In this document: piece by piece, positions 35,847-44,930 of the stretch
Numbering within the stretch: position 1 is the stretch's first letter
Layout of the letters: the number at the start of each line of letters is the position of its first letter
NCBI GenBank assembly: GCA_025449935.1
Contig: JANWIJ010000045.1
Span: forward strand, 40,201 to 104,200
Direction: 5' to 3'
DNA length: 64,000 bases
Source of the DNA: Chitinophagaceae bacterium
Lineage (GTDB): Bacteria; Bacteroidota; Bacteroidia; Chitinophagales; Chitinophagaceae
Notes under the pieces: model-generated
The model's input: the letters and a program-made list of their open reading frames with translations, nothing else
What the model was told of the DNA's origin: nothing
The model's database searches: none
Program-made: the position numbers and the translations under genes

Positions 35847-37001
35847 AGATTTCTGCAGCAAAGCCCCGAATAAGGTATCTGCTTTTTTATCATACCCTTT
35901 CAGGATTTCCATCCGGAGTAATTGCAGTTGAAGATTATCTTTCATAAAATCAACCTGCTCCTCATTTTCCTGTTTAAATACCGAACAAGTGATATAGAGT
36001 AAGTAACCGTCCGGGGCCATTTGCGTTACCACCCGGGAGAGTATCTTTCGCTGAAGAGCAGCATACTCCTTTATTTTCTCCGAATCAAAATAATAAAGTT
36101 GCTCGGGCGTACGGCTCCAGGTGCCACTGCCGGTACAGGGCAAATCAGCAATCACCAGGTCAAACAGTCCAGGGTCAGTTATTTTGCCGGGGCCGGAGAG
36201 GTCTGCCTTAAAAACTTTGTAAGTATTAATTCCCGCCGATGCGAATCTTTTTTTGAGGTTGACCAGTATGGATTCTCTCAGATCAGAGACGGTCAGGTCT
36301 ATTTTTCCTAAAATATCCTTTGCCAAAATAGATTTTCCGCCACTGGCGGCACAACATTCCCATACCCTTTCTGACGGCCTGGCCTGCAACAAGAATTCCC
36401 CAACGCGCTGTGAACTGTAATCCTGTACGACGGCTTCTTTGTCCATTTCAATAAACTGGTCAACTTTCGACGTATTGGGCAAAGCAAGGCAAGTTTCAGA
36501 GAGCGATTCAAAACCAATTGACGCCTGCTGTAATTTTCTTTTCACCGATTCCTTTTTCCCCGGGCGGATGCGCAGGAACAGATCGGGTTGCGTAAAAAAA
36601 GATTCCGTAAATCTTTCGAAGTCGATTCCCGGGCTCAGCTGGTCTATCCAGGGGAAAATAGTATTTACCGGAAAGTCGTGGCTTGCAATTTGCCATTTTT
36701 CAGGAAAGGACAGTGACACGCCTTCATTCCATTGAGGTTTTACCAGCTGCAGCAGTTCATTGTATTCCTTTGAGCATAAGAATAGCGATGCCAGGACACG
36801 TTCCTGCATGGGCATTTTTTGCCAGGCTTTTCCGGGCCTGAAATAACAATAACAAAGTTGACTGACCCATTTCCTGTCCGTTGAGCCAAATTTTTTATAC
36901 TGTGAAAAGAATTTTTTCAGGAAAGCAGCAAAGGGCTCGTCTCCCCGGTAATTACTCAGAATTTCAACAGCAGAGTTCAGGTATGAATAGTAGCGGCTCA
37001 C
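35841..37001 (-). CDS. RsmB/NOP-family RNA (cytosine-5) methyltransferase
   Basis: A 386-residue SAM-dependent RNA m5C methyltransferase. The N-terminal half is a helical NusB/PUA-like part. The methyltransferase core has the SAM loop CCAASGGKSILAKDIL near residue 217, the motif IV Cys in VIADLPCTGSGTWSRTPEQ and the catalytic Cys in LLYITCSVFKQENEEQV. The start is GTG (MSRYYSYLNSAVEIL). The substrate is probably 16S rRNA by family, but C967 versus C1407-type specificity cannot be decided here. Confidence 0.9.
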   Translation of the reverse strand: MSRYYSYLNSAVEILSNYRGDEPFAAFLKKFFSQYKKFGSTDRKWVSQLCYCYFRPGKAWQKMPMQERVLASLFLCSKEYNELLQLVKPQWNEGVSLSFPEKWQIASHDFPVNTIFPWIDQLSPGIDFERFTESFFTQPDLFLRIRPGKKESVKRKLQQASIGFESLSETCLALPNTSKVDQFIEMDKEAVVQDYSSQRVGEFLLQARPSERVWECCAASGGKSILAKDILGKIDLTVSDLRESILVNLKKRFASAGINTYKVFKADLSGPGKITDPGLFDLVIADLPCTGSGTWSRTPEQLYYFDSEKIKEYAALQRKILSRVVTQMAPDGYLLYITCSVFKQENEEQVDFMKDNLQLQLLRMEILKGYDKKADTLFGALLQKSL

Positions 37002-37018
37002 GTTGCAAGATTAATAAC

Positions 37019-37043
37019 AAAAAAGCCAGATACAATACCTGAC
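37019..37043 (-). terminator. Probable terminator of the sucA-odhB operon
   Basis: On the minus strand GTCAGGTA, TTGT, ATCTGGC and a T run follow 26 bases after the odhB stop. The stem has G-T pairs, so strength is moderate. Confidence 0.55.
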
Positions 37044-37068
37044 TTTACTACCTGTTACATTCATTCGT

Positions 37069-38316
37069 TTATACTTCCAGCAATGTCTTCACCGGGTCCT
37101 TGCCGATCAGCAATTGTTCCGGGTTTTCCAGGAGTTCTTTAACCCTTACCAGGAAGCTTACCGATTCCCGGCCGTCAATAATCCGGTGATCGTAGCTTAA
37201 TGCCAGGTACATCATGGGCTTGATCACCACCTGCCCCCCAATCACCATAGGTCTGTCCTGAATTTTATGCATCCCGAGAATGGCACTTTGGGGAATATTA
37301 ATTATGGGTGTGCTCATTAATGAACCAAAAACACCTCCGTTGGTAATCGTAAACGTACCGCCGGTTAGTTCATCCGCTGTTAATTTGCTGTCTCTGGCTT
37401 TCGTGGCCACTTCGATCACCTTTTTTTCAATGTCTGCCATGCTGAGACTCTCCACATTCCTGATCACCGGTACTGTCAGCCCTCTTGGTGTACTGACCGC
37501 AATACTGATGTCTGCATAATCATGATAGATCAGCTGGTCACCATCAATATAAGCATTCACGGATGGCCATTCTGCCAGTGCAACCGAACAGGCTTTGGCA
37601 AAAAAACTCATGAATCCCAGCCCCACGCCATGTGTTTCTTTGAACTTTTCTTTGTACTTCGTTCTGATCTCCATGATACTGCTCATATCCACTTCATTAA
37701 AAGTGGTGAGCATCGCTGTCGTATTCTTTGCTTCGACCAATCTCCGGCTGATCGTTTTCCGGAGGTTGCTCATTTTCTCTGTTCTTTCATTCCGGCTGAA
37801 CAACTCTCCACCTGCAAAGGCTTTTTTACCGGGGTTCGATAAGGCCGAGAGCACATCCTCTTTTAGTATTTTTCCCTGGGGACCACTTGCTTTTACCGAT
37901 TTTGGATCCAGTTTTTTATCAGCGATCATAGCAGATGCTACGGGCGAAGCTTTTATATCTTCCGCTGCAGGAGCAGCAATTGGCGCTTTGGCCTCTTTGG
38001 TTTCTTTGGTTTCTTTGGTCTTTTCTTTTTTGGGTTCATCTTTCTTTTCTGCTACCGGTGTTCCATTCCCGGCCGGTTTATTCGCGGTTTCATCTATGCT
38101 GGCAAGCAGGTCCCCGATTTTCAAGGTATCTCCTTCATGAACAGAAGTTTTCAGCAACCCTGCCTGTTCAGCATTTACCTCGAAAGTGGCTTTTTCACTT
38201 TCCAGTTCGGCAATCACTTCATCTCTTTCAACATACTCACCATCTTTCTTAGTCCATTTCAGTAAGGTTACCTCGTTGATGGATTCACCGACCGTGGGAA
38301 CTTTGATATCTATCAT
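37069..38316 (-). CDS. odhB: 2-oxoglutarate dehydrogenase E2, dihydrolipoyl succinyltransferase
   Basis: Core E2 of the TCA-cycle 2-oxoglutarate dehydrogenase complex, 415 residues. One lipoyl domain (residues 1-75; lipoyl-Lys in [11 protein letters not shown]), a Lys/Glu/Thr/Ala-rich flexible linker containing [11 protein letters not shown], a peripheral subunit-binding domain ([15 protein letters not shown] ... [12 protein letters not shown], near 125-160) and the catalytic domain ending [19 protein letters not shown] with the His-Asp active site. It follows sucA by 20 bases; the E3 gene is not in the window. Confidence 0.95.
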   Translation of the reverse strand: MIDIKVPTVGESINEVTLLKWTKKDGEYVERDEVIAELESEKATFEVNAEQAGLLKTSVHEGDTLKIGDLLASIDETANKPAGNGTPVAEKKDEPKKEKTKETKETKEAKAPIAAPAAEDIKASPVASAMIADKKLDPKSVKASGPQGKILKEDVLSALSNPGKKAFAGGELFSRNERTEKMSNLRKTISRRLVEAKNTTAMLTTFNEVDMSSIMEIRTKYKEKFKETHGVGLGFMSFFAKACSVALAEWPSVNAYIDGDQLIYHDYADISIAVSTPRGLTVPVIRNVESLSMADIEKKVIEVATKARDSKLTADELTGGTFTITNGGVFGSLMSTPIINIPQSAILGMHKIQDRPMVIGGQVVIKPMMYLALSYDHRIIDGRESVSFLVRVKELLENPEQLLIGKDPVKTLLEV

Positions 38317-38336
38317 AGAATTTTATTGAGTCAAAT

Positions 38337-41093
38337 TTATATACTAAATGCCGTATCAATGATCTCTGCCTGTTCCTGCTGGTGTATTTTATTATACCCG
38401 GTGGCGGTGGATGCAGAGGGCTGCCGGCTGATTGTTCCGAAATTGACCGTCTTCAGGTTCATCTGGAGAAAGGAAGCTGCTCCCATATTCAGGGGCTCTT
38501 CCTGTACCCAGAACCAGGTCGCCTTACTGTATTTTTTTTGTAATGCTTCCAGCTGGCCGGATGGCAAAGGGTATACCTGCTCGAGCCGCACCAGGGCAAT
38601 ATCAGCCCGGTTCTCTTTTTGCCGGCGTTCGGCCAGGTCGAAATATATTTTACCACTGCAGAATAAAACTTTTTTCACTTTATTAATCTCTGCGGTTGTA
38701 TCGTCTATTACTTCCTTAAAGCCCCCCCGGGTAAATTCATCCAGGCCCGAATAACTGCCGGGATGACGAAGATTAGCTTTTGGTGAAAAAATGATCAATG
38801 GCTTGCGGAAAGGCCAGGCAAGCTGCCTTCGTAAGGCATGAAAGAAGTTGGCTGCCGTAGTGATATTGGCGACAACCATGTTCTGTTCAGCACATAACTG
38901 GAGAAATCGTTCGAGTCGCGCACTGCTGTGCTCGGGGCCCTGTCCTTCGTAACCATGAGGCAATAAAAGTGTAACCCCGTTCATCCTGTTCCATTTTTGT
39001 TCGCCCGCAGCAATAAACTGGTCGATCATCGTCTGCGCACCATTGGCAAAATCACCAAACTGGGCTTCCCATAAAACAAGTGTGTTTGGGTTGGCCATTG
39101 CATATCCATATTCAAAACCCAGTACAGCAAATTCACTGAGCAGCGAATTATAAATCCTGAATTTACCTTTGGCCCCGGGAATATGGCTCAACCGGTTATA
39201 TGGTTTATCACTCACTTCATCCCGTAAGATGGCATGACGATGTGAAAAAGTGCCCCGGCTTACATCCTGCCCGCTCATGCGGACATTCTTATCCTCCAGC
39301 AACAAACTGCCATAAGCCAATAATTCTCCTGTTGCCCAATCTACCTTCCGTTCGTTCTCAAATAGTTTTATTTTATCCTGTAATATCTTCTCCACTTTTC
39401 TCAATGGTTTGAAACCCTCTGGCCATGTCATGAGGGCATCAAATACCTTCTTAAAATTATCCCCGCTAATGGCAGTAACCGGCGATTGATCAAAATCACC
39501 GTTCGAGGCTCTCCTCAAACTTTTCCACCACAACTCGGGCTGCTGGTAATGATAGGGTAATGGATTTTGCTTCACTTCATCCAGCCTCTCCTGGAGGTCA
39601 GCCCAGAATTTCTTCTCCATTTCTTTGGCCAGCTCCTTTGCATCCGGTTCGCCATTCTCCAGTAAATACTTTATATAGACTTCCCGGGGGTTGGGGTGTT
39701 TGTCGATCAGGGCATATAAATGCGGTTGCGTAAACTTGGGATCGTCGCCTTCATTATGGCCATGCCTGCGGTAGCAGACCATATCAATAAATACATCACT
39801 GTTAAATTCCTGGCGATAGCGTGTAGCGATCTCAACACATTTTACCACTGCTTCGGGATCATCCCCATTTACATGAAATACCGGGGCCTGTATGGCAGCG
39901 GCAAGCGATGTACAATAATCCGAGCTCCTGGCATCATCAAAATCTGTGGTAAAGCCAATCTGGTTATTAATAACAAAATGCAGGGTGCCCCCCGTGTAAT
40001 ACCCTTTGAGGTAGCTCATCTGCAACACTTCGTACACTACGCCCTGCCCGGCCAGTGAAGCGTCGCCATGAATAAGTACAGGCAGTATTTTGTCAAAATC
40101 ACTTGTATACATCACATCGGCTTTGGCCCTCGCGAAACCAACCACTACAGGATCTACAGCTTCCAGGTGAGAGGGATTTGGCATGAGCTTCAGGTGGATG
40201 GTCTTATCATCGATTGTTTGAACTTCGCTTCCATATCCCATGTGATATTTTACATCACCGCTGCCCATGGTCTGGTCCAGCTTGGCAGTTCCTTCAAACT
40301 CGCTGAAGATCTGCTCATAGGTTTTTCCCATAATGTTGGCCAGCACATTCAATCTTCCCCGGTGAGCCATACCGATCACCACTTCGTGTACGTCGTTTCC
40401 CGCTGCCGTATTGATGATGGCATCCAGCGCGGCGATCGTCGTTTCACCTCCTTCGAGGGAAAATCTTTTCTGCCCCACGTATTTTGTATGGAGGAATTTT
40501 TCGAACATGACCCCCTGGTTTAGTTTTTCCAGTATTCTTTTCTTTTTAACCAGCGAGAGCGGTTCAAGCATCTCCTTTTCAACCGCCCGGGTTAACCAGT
40601 CGATTTTCTTTTGTTCACTGATATATTTGAATTCAATGCCTACATGCGACGCATAACATTTCTCTAAATGACCAAGGATATTACGGAGTGAGGTTTTACC
40701 CAAACCCAGCAATTGCCCGGCGTGAAAATCTTTTTCAAGTTCAGCTTCACTAAATCCATAAAAGGAAATATCAATATTGGCTCCGCGGTCTTTCCTGGTA
40801 CGGATCGGGTTTGTTTTTGCAATCAGGTGCCCCTTATTCCGGTATCCAAGTATAAGCCGGTAGACCCTTAGTTCACTCATCCAGTCCACTTCGGGGGCGG
40901 CAGTCTTATCTGGTGGCGGTGAAGCAATTTCCTTTCCATTTCCGTTTACGGCTTTACTGTTGACAGCAAAATCAAATCCTTCAAAGAATTTTTTAAGCTC
41001 GGGATCAATGCTTTCGGGGTTGTTGATAAAGTCCCGGTATAAATTTTCTATAAAGGCGGGGGAAGAATTTGTTATGTATGAAAAATCCTTCAT
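38337..41093 (-). CDS. sucA: 2-oxoglutarate dehydrogenase E1
   Basis: Thiamine-diphosphate-dependent E1 of the same complex, 918 residues. An N-terminal helix (SYITNSSPAFIENLYRDFINN) binds E2. Active-site segments are VVIGMAHRGRLNVLANIMGK, HGDASLAGQGVVYEVLQMS, the ThDP/Mg region FHVNGDDPEAVVKCVEIATRYR, DMVCYRRHGHNEGDDP, and WEAQFGDFANGAQTMIDQF in the pyrimidine domain. First gene of the sucA-odhB operon on the minus strand. Confidence 0.96.
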   Translation of the reverse strand: MKDFSYITNSSPAFIENLYRDFINNPESIDPELKKFFEGFDFAVNSKAVNGNGKEIASPPPDKTAAPEVDWMSELRVYRLILGYRNKGHLIAKTNPIRTRKDRGANIDISFYGFSEAELEKDFHAGQLLGLGKTSLRNILGHLEKCYASHVGIEFKYISEQKKIDWLTRAVEKEMLEPLSLVKKKRILEKLNQGVMFEKFLHTKYVGQKRFSLEGGETTIAALDAIINTAAGNDVHEVVIGMAHRGRLNVLANIMGKTYEQIFSEFEGTAKLDQTMGSGDVKYHMGYGSEVQTIDDKTIHLKLMPNPSHLEAVDPVVVGFARAKADVMYTSDFDKILPVLIHGDASLAGQGVVYEVLQMSYLKGYYTGGTLHFVINNQIGFTTDFDDARSSDYCTSLAAAIQAPVFHVNGDDPEAVVKCVEIATRYRQEFNSDVFIDMVCYRRHGHNEGDDPKFTQPHLYALIDKHPNPREVYIKYLLENGEPDAKELAKEMEKKFWADLQERLDEVKQNPLPYHYQQPELWWKSLRRASNGDFDQSPVTAISGDNFKKVFDALMTWPEGFKPLRKVEKILQDKIKLFENERKVDWATGELLAYGSLLLEDKNVRMSGQDVSRGTFSHRHAILRDEVSDKPYNRLSHIPGAKGKFRIYNSLLSEFAVLGFEYGYAMANPNTLVLWEAQFGDFANGAQTMIDQFIAAGEQKWNRMNGVTLLLPHGYEGQGPEHSSARLERFLQLCAEQNMVVANITTAANFFHALRRQLAWPFRKPLIIFSPKANLRHPGSYSGLDEFTRGGFKEVIDDTTAEINKVKKVLFCSGKIYFDLAERRQKENRADIALVRLEQVYPLPSGQLEALQKKYSKATWFWVQEEPLNMGAASFLQMNLKTVNFGTISRQPSASTATGYNKIHQQEQAEIIDTAFSI

Positions 41094-41290
41094 GTGGAGG
41101 AAATTTGAATTTTTGCCCCTTCATTTTGTCAAAAGAGACAGGGAGGGGCTGTAAATATCGTTGAAAAAAGCGAAAATTAAGCCTCATTTTGAGGGATTTA
41201 CACAATCATTACCCAGCCAAAGGCCTCTGTTTTAATTGAAGTCCTGCCGGGCAGCAGCACCTGGAAAAGACAGAATTAAATAGTTGAAAA

Positions 41291-41322
41291 TTTGGTGATT
41301 AAGGCTTGCAGGCTTACCTTTG
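41291..41322 (+). promoter_or_regulatory. Complete Bacteroidota promoter of rpsT
   Basis: TTTG (41291-41294), 20 bases, TACCTTTG (41315-41322): the full TTTG-N20-TAnnTTTG form used by the primary sigma factor of Bacteroidota. The ATG is 22 bases downstream. Best promoter in the window. Confidence 0.85.
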
Positions 41323-41344
41323 CCCTCCCTAAAAATCAATAAGA

Positions 41345-41596
41345 ATGGCTAATCACAGTGCTACCAAGAAAGACGCCCGCCAGGCAGCTAAACGTCGCGA
41401 AAGGAATAAGTATAATGGGAAAACAACCCGGAATGCTATCCGTGACCTGAAAGCTACCACCGGCAAGGAAATGGGTGAAAAACTTCCTAATGTGGAAAGC
41501 ATGATTGACAAACTGGCTAAGCGCGGAGTGATCCATAAGAATAAAGCCGCGAACCTGAAAAGTAAGCTGGCAAGAAAAGCAAATGCTGTAAAATAA
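41345..41596 (+). CDS. rpsT: 30S ribosomal protein S20
   Basis: An 83-residue, Lys/Arg/Ala-rich helical protein with the S20 pattern MANHSATKKDARQAAKRRERN at the N-terminus and KRGVIHKNKAANLKSKLARKAN at the C-terminus. It binds the 5' domain and helix 44 of 16S rRNA. Monocistronic, with its own promoter and terminator. Confidence 0.96.
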   Translation: MANHSATKKDARQAAKRRERNKYNGKTTRNAIRDLKATTGKEMGEKLPNVESMIDKLAKRGVIHKNKAANLKSKLARKANAVK

Positions 41597-41618
41597 TTTA
41601 CCCGATACTTCTTTTAAG

Positions 41619-41644
41619 AAAGCACCCTGGTGGTGCTTTTTTTA
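41619..41644 (+). terminator. Rho-independent terminator of rpsT
   Basis: AAGCACC, CTGGT, GGTGCTT and a T run, about 22 bases after the stop. Confidence 0.9.
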
Positions 41645-41722
41645 TTCCCCGTTATGAACGCTTAATAACAAAAACAGCGGAATACTTCGCGGGTAATTTA
41701 TCGCATCTTCTTATTTTTAAGG

Positions 41723-43450
41723 ATGAAAAGATTCATGCTGCCCGTTGTTCTCCTGTTGTTTTATACCGGGATAACGCAAACTATTTCTACCCGGTTTGAA
41801 CAATCAAAAGGCACCCAGACACCCACCTATTTCGAGATCATTGACTGGTGGCAGAAGCTCGACCAGCAATCCGGCAAAGTAAAAATGCTGACCATGGGTA
41901 TGACCGACGCCGGCTACCCGCTTCATCTTATCGTGGTGGCCAATAACGGTGATAATAATTTTGAGAACATCCGGAAGAATAACAAACGGATCATCCTGGT
42001 CAATAACGGGATTCATCCCGGTGAACCCGATGGAATCGACGCAAGCATGCTCCTGGTAAGAGATATTGTCGCAAATAAATATAGAATACCCGACAACATT
42101 GTTTTGGCGATCATTCCTGTTTATAATATTGGGGGTTGCCTGGACCGCAGCAGCAACTACCGCGTAGATCAGAATGGACCGGAAGAATTTGGTTTCCGGG
42201 GGAATTCCCAGAATCTTGACCTGAACAGGGATTTCATAAAATGTGACTCGAAAGATGCACGGGCATTTACGGAGATCTTTCATCTTACTGATCCGGATGT
42301 TTTTGTAGATAACCATGTAAGTAACGGTGCCGATTACCAGCACGTCATGACCCTCCTCACTACACAGCACACTCAGCTCGGCGGTGTAATGGGAGAATTT
42401 CTCAGCAGCCAGTTTGAACCGGCCCTGTATGCCTCCATGAAACAAAAGGGTTTTGATCTTATTCCCTATGTAAATTCTTTTGGCGATACTCCCGAGAATG
42501 GCTGGCCGGAATACTGGGACAGCCCGCGCTATGCCAGTGGTTATGCAGCACTCTGGCATACGTTCGCTTTTGTCCCCGAAACGCATATGCTGAAAACCTA
42601 TGACCAGCGGGTGAAAGCCACGCATGCCCTGATGCAGTCATTCATTGAGTCTACTGCTAAAAACAGTGAGACGATCAGGACCCTGCGCAATCAAACCAGG
42701 TTATCCGTACAAACAGCGACTGAATTCCCCCTCAGCTGGGCACTTGACCGTTCAAAATTCAAAGAGGTATTGTATAAAGGTTATGAAGGAGGCCGTAAGC
42801 CAAGCGAAGTTTCGGGATTACCCAGGTTATATTATGACCGCAATAAACCCTTTGAAAAAATGATAAAAATATTCAATTACTTCCCGGTTAAGAGTTCTGT
42901 GGCAAAACCAAAAGCATATATTATCCCGCAGGGCTGGTGGAAAGTCGTTGAGTTGCTGAAGTTGAATAAAGTGAAGATGACCCAATTAAAAAAAGACACA
43001 ACGATAGAGGTGGAGGTTTACAAAATTGAAGACTATAAAACCCTGCCCCGCCAGTATGAAATGCATCATCTTAACAGCGACGTGAAAACCAGCTCCAGCC
43101 TGCAATCCATCGCTTTTAAAAAAGGAGACTGGTATATCCCGATGAACCAGGCCGCCAACCGTTTCCTGGCAGAAACACTTGAGCCATCAGCCGAAGACTC
43201 TTATTTTGCCTGGAATTATTTTGATGCCGTTCTCGGGCAGAAAGAAGGTTATTCAGGTTATGCGTTTGAAGATATTGCTGCTGAGTATCTAAAGAATAAC
43301 CCCTCGTTAAAAAATAAGCTGGAGCAACAAAAAACCACAGATACGGCTTTTGCAAAAAATGCAAGGGCACAGTTGAATTTCGTTTACCAGAACTCTCCCT
43401 GGTATGAACCGGCACACATGCGTTATCCCGTGTACCGCATCATTCGATGA
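41723..43450 (+). CDS. M14 family zinc metallopeptidase, 575 aa
   Basis: A second exported M14 peptidase, with a short signal peptide (MKRFMLPVVLLLFYTGITQT). Zinc ligands: LVNNGIHPGEPDGIDASM and the later His in DVFVDNHVSNGADYQH; the substrate region is SQNLDLNRDFIKCDSKDARAF. The C-terminal 200 residues form a beta-type domain of unknown role. It is only about 550 residues, shorter than the 857-residue homologue, and only distantly similar. It overlaps the convergent MFS gene by 11 bases. Confidence 0.88.
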   Translation: MKRFMLPVVLLLFYTGITQTISTRFEQSKGTQTPTYFEIIDWWQKLDQQSGKVKMLTMGMTDAGYPLHLIVVANNGDNNFENIRKNNKRIILVNNGIHPGEPDGIDASMLLVRDIVANKYRIPDNIVLAIIPVYNIGGCLDRSSNYRVDQNGPEEFGFRGNSQNLDLNRDFIKCDSKDARAFTEIFHLTDPDVFVDNHVSNGADYQHVMTLLTTQHTQLGGVMGEFLSSQFEPALYASMKQKGFDLIPYVNSFGDTPENGWPEYWDSPRYASGYAALWHTFAFVPETHMLKTYDQRVKATHALMQSFIESTAKNSETIRTLRNQTRLSVQTATEFPLSWALDRSKFKEVLYKGYEGGRKPSEVSGLPRLYYDRNKPFEKMIKIFNYFPVKSSVAKPKAYIIPQGWWKVVELLKLNKVKMTQLKKDTTIEVEVYKIEDYKTLPRQYEMHHLNSDVKTSSSLQSIAFKKGDWYIPMNQAANRFLAETLEPSAEDSYFAWNYFDAVLGQKEGYSGYAFEDIAAEYLKNNPSLKNKLEQQKTTDTAFAKNARAQLNFVYQNSPWYEPAHMRYPVYRIIR

Positions 43451-44708
43451 TGGAGGAAGCAGGATTGGCCACCAGTTCATCTTCAAGTGCCGTGGCTTCT
43501 TCAGTTGGTGAAGATTGCCGGGCGTCGAGCCGGGCAAAAATGTACCTGCCGTAAAGCAAGGTTCCGGCAAGCACTAAAATACTTAAGTATCCTACCCATT
43601 CATAATGGAGAATACGTCCTGATTTCTCTGTCACCACGATCGTTCCGGCGCACATAGCAGCGATGCCACTGCCAAGCTGCTGAATGCTTCCGTTAATGCT
43701 CATAAAACTACCCCGTTGGGCGGCGGGCACCACCTGGCTGATCATGGCCTGGGCCGTAACGATGCGACCGGTGGCAACAGTGAACCAGATGGCAAAGAAT
43801 AAGAGTACGACGCCAAAGGAAACATTTGGCATCCTGGTAATGATCAGCACCATGAAAAGGGAAAAAATAACGGAAAGCGTGAACACCGACAACTTGCCAG
43901 TCTTATCAGAAAGTTTGCCCAGGTATATGGCCGCGAATAAGGATGCGATACCGCCGGCCAGGTAAATCATGGGAGTCTGATCTTTTGAAAACCCTTTATT
44001 GAATTCAAGATATGGATTGATAAACGGGATGATCAGGAAATGGCCCATCATCAGCAACCCGGAGAATACGAGTGCGGCTCGTTGCACGGGAACTTTTGAC
44101 ACGGTTAACAGGGCAGCAAATGGTGAAGTTTGTTTTTCGTATTCACGGATATGGCCCTTCATGGAGGGGACAAACCGGATCACCAGCGGGATCAGGAGGA
44201 TGCCCAGGCCACCGATGAGCAGGAACGGGATATGCCAGTTCTGTTTGAATATATTGGTGAGGTAAAGCGAAATGGGTACACCGAGGATGGAGGCCGCTGC
44301 AAAACCGCTCATGACCGCTCCCATAGCACGGCCTCTTTTCTCGTAAGCAAACATATCAGCAACAATAGCCAGTACTTGTGCTCCGATGATCCCGCCAAAC
44401 AATCCGGCGACGATGCGTGCGGCCAGCAACAATCCATAAGTGGGTGCTATACCGCAGGCGAGTGTACCCAGGACAAACCCCGCATAAGCGAGGAGCAATG
44501 ATTTCTTACGGTCGAACCGGTCGATAAACAGGGCGATGGCCAGGCCGGAAAAGAAAGCGCTGATTGAATAGGAAGCTACGAGTGCACTGAACTTGAAACC
44601 CGACAACAACATGTAATTGTTGAGTGGCATCATGATCATAAAGTCGAGGATATGGGTAAAATTAAGCGCTGCCAGGAGGAATAGTATGACTCTTTCGCTT
44701 TTTGTCAT
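43440..44708 (-). CDS. MFS transporter (drug/sugar efflux-like)
   Basis: A 422-residue inner-membrane protein with about 12 membrane helices. Motif A between helices 2 and 3 is FIDRFDRKKSLLLAYAGF; a repeated form is LGKLSDKTGKLSVFT after helix 8. The first half contains AGLFGGIIGAQVLAIVADMFAYEKRGRAMG, typical of AraJ/Bcr-like exporters. The substrate is unknown. A perfect -7 element and a 9-bp inverted repeat precede it. Confidence 0.88.
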   Translation of the reverse strand: MTKSERVILFLLAALNFTHILDFMIMMPLNNYMLLSGFKFSALVASYSISAFFSGLAIALFIDRFDRKKSLLLAYAGFVLGTLACGIAPTYGLLLAARIVAGLFGGIIGAQVLAIVADMFAYEKRGRAMGAVMSGFAAASILGVPISLYLTNIFKQNWHIPFLLIGGLGILLIPLVIRFVPSMKGHIREYEKQTSPFAALLTVSKVPVQRAALVFSGLLMMGHFLIIPFINPYLEFNKGFSKDQTPMIYLAGGIASLFAAIYLGKLSDKTGKLSVFTLSVIFSLFMVLIITRMPNVSFGVVLLFFAIWFTVATGRIVTAQAMISQVVPAAQRGSFMSINGSIQQLGSGIAAMCAGTIVVTEKSGRILHYEWVGYLSILVLAGTLLYGRYIFARLDARQSSPTEEATALEDELVANPASSIIE

Positions 44709-44722
44709 TGATCTTAAACGGG

Positions 44723-44730
44723 CAAAGATA
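44723..44730 (-). promoter_or_regulatory. -7 promoter element TATCTTTG for the MFS gene
   Basis: The minus strand reads TATCTTTG, a perfect TAnnTTTG, 14 bases before the ATG. Confidence 0.6.
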
Positions 44731-44738
44731 GGCTAAAC

Positions 44739-44780
44739 TAATGGGTGTAGCCAATACCTGCAAGCCAGCTTCACCCATTA
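44739..44780. repeat. 9-bp inverted repeat upstream of the MFS promoter
   Basis: TAATGGGTG (44739-44747) and CACCCATTA (44772-44780), exact reverse complements separated by 24 bases. The pair lies immediately upstream of the -7 element and could be an operator for MFS expression. Confidence 0.5.
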
Positions 44781-44930
44781 ATTCTGTATGTCTGCCAACA
44801 AAACTGCCCTTTGCACCCATTCTGGCTTTCAACAGGGTCCGGTTGAATATATTTTCGGTTATCTGAATGCCGTTCTTTTCGTAACTTCTTCCACCCACTA
44901 AAAACTTAAAACCGGCATAAGGATTCTATT

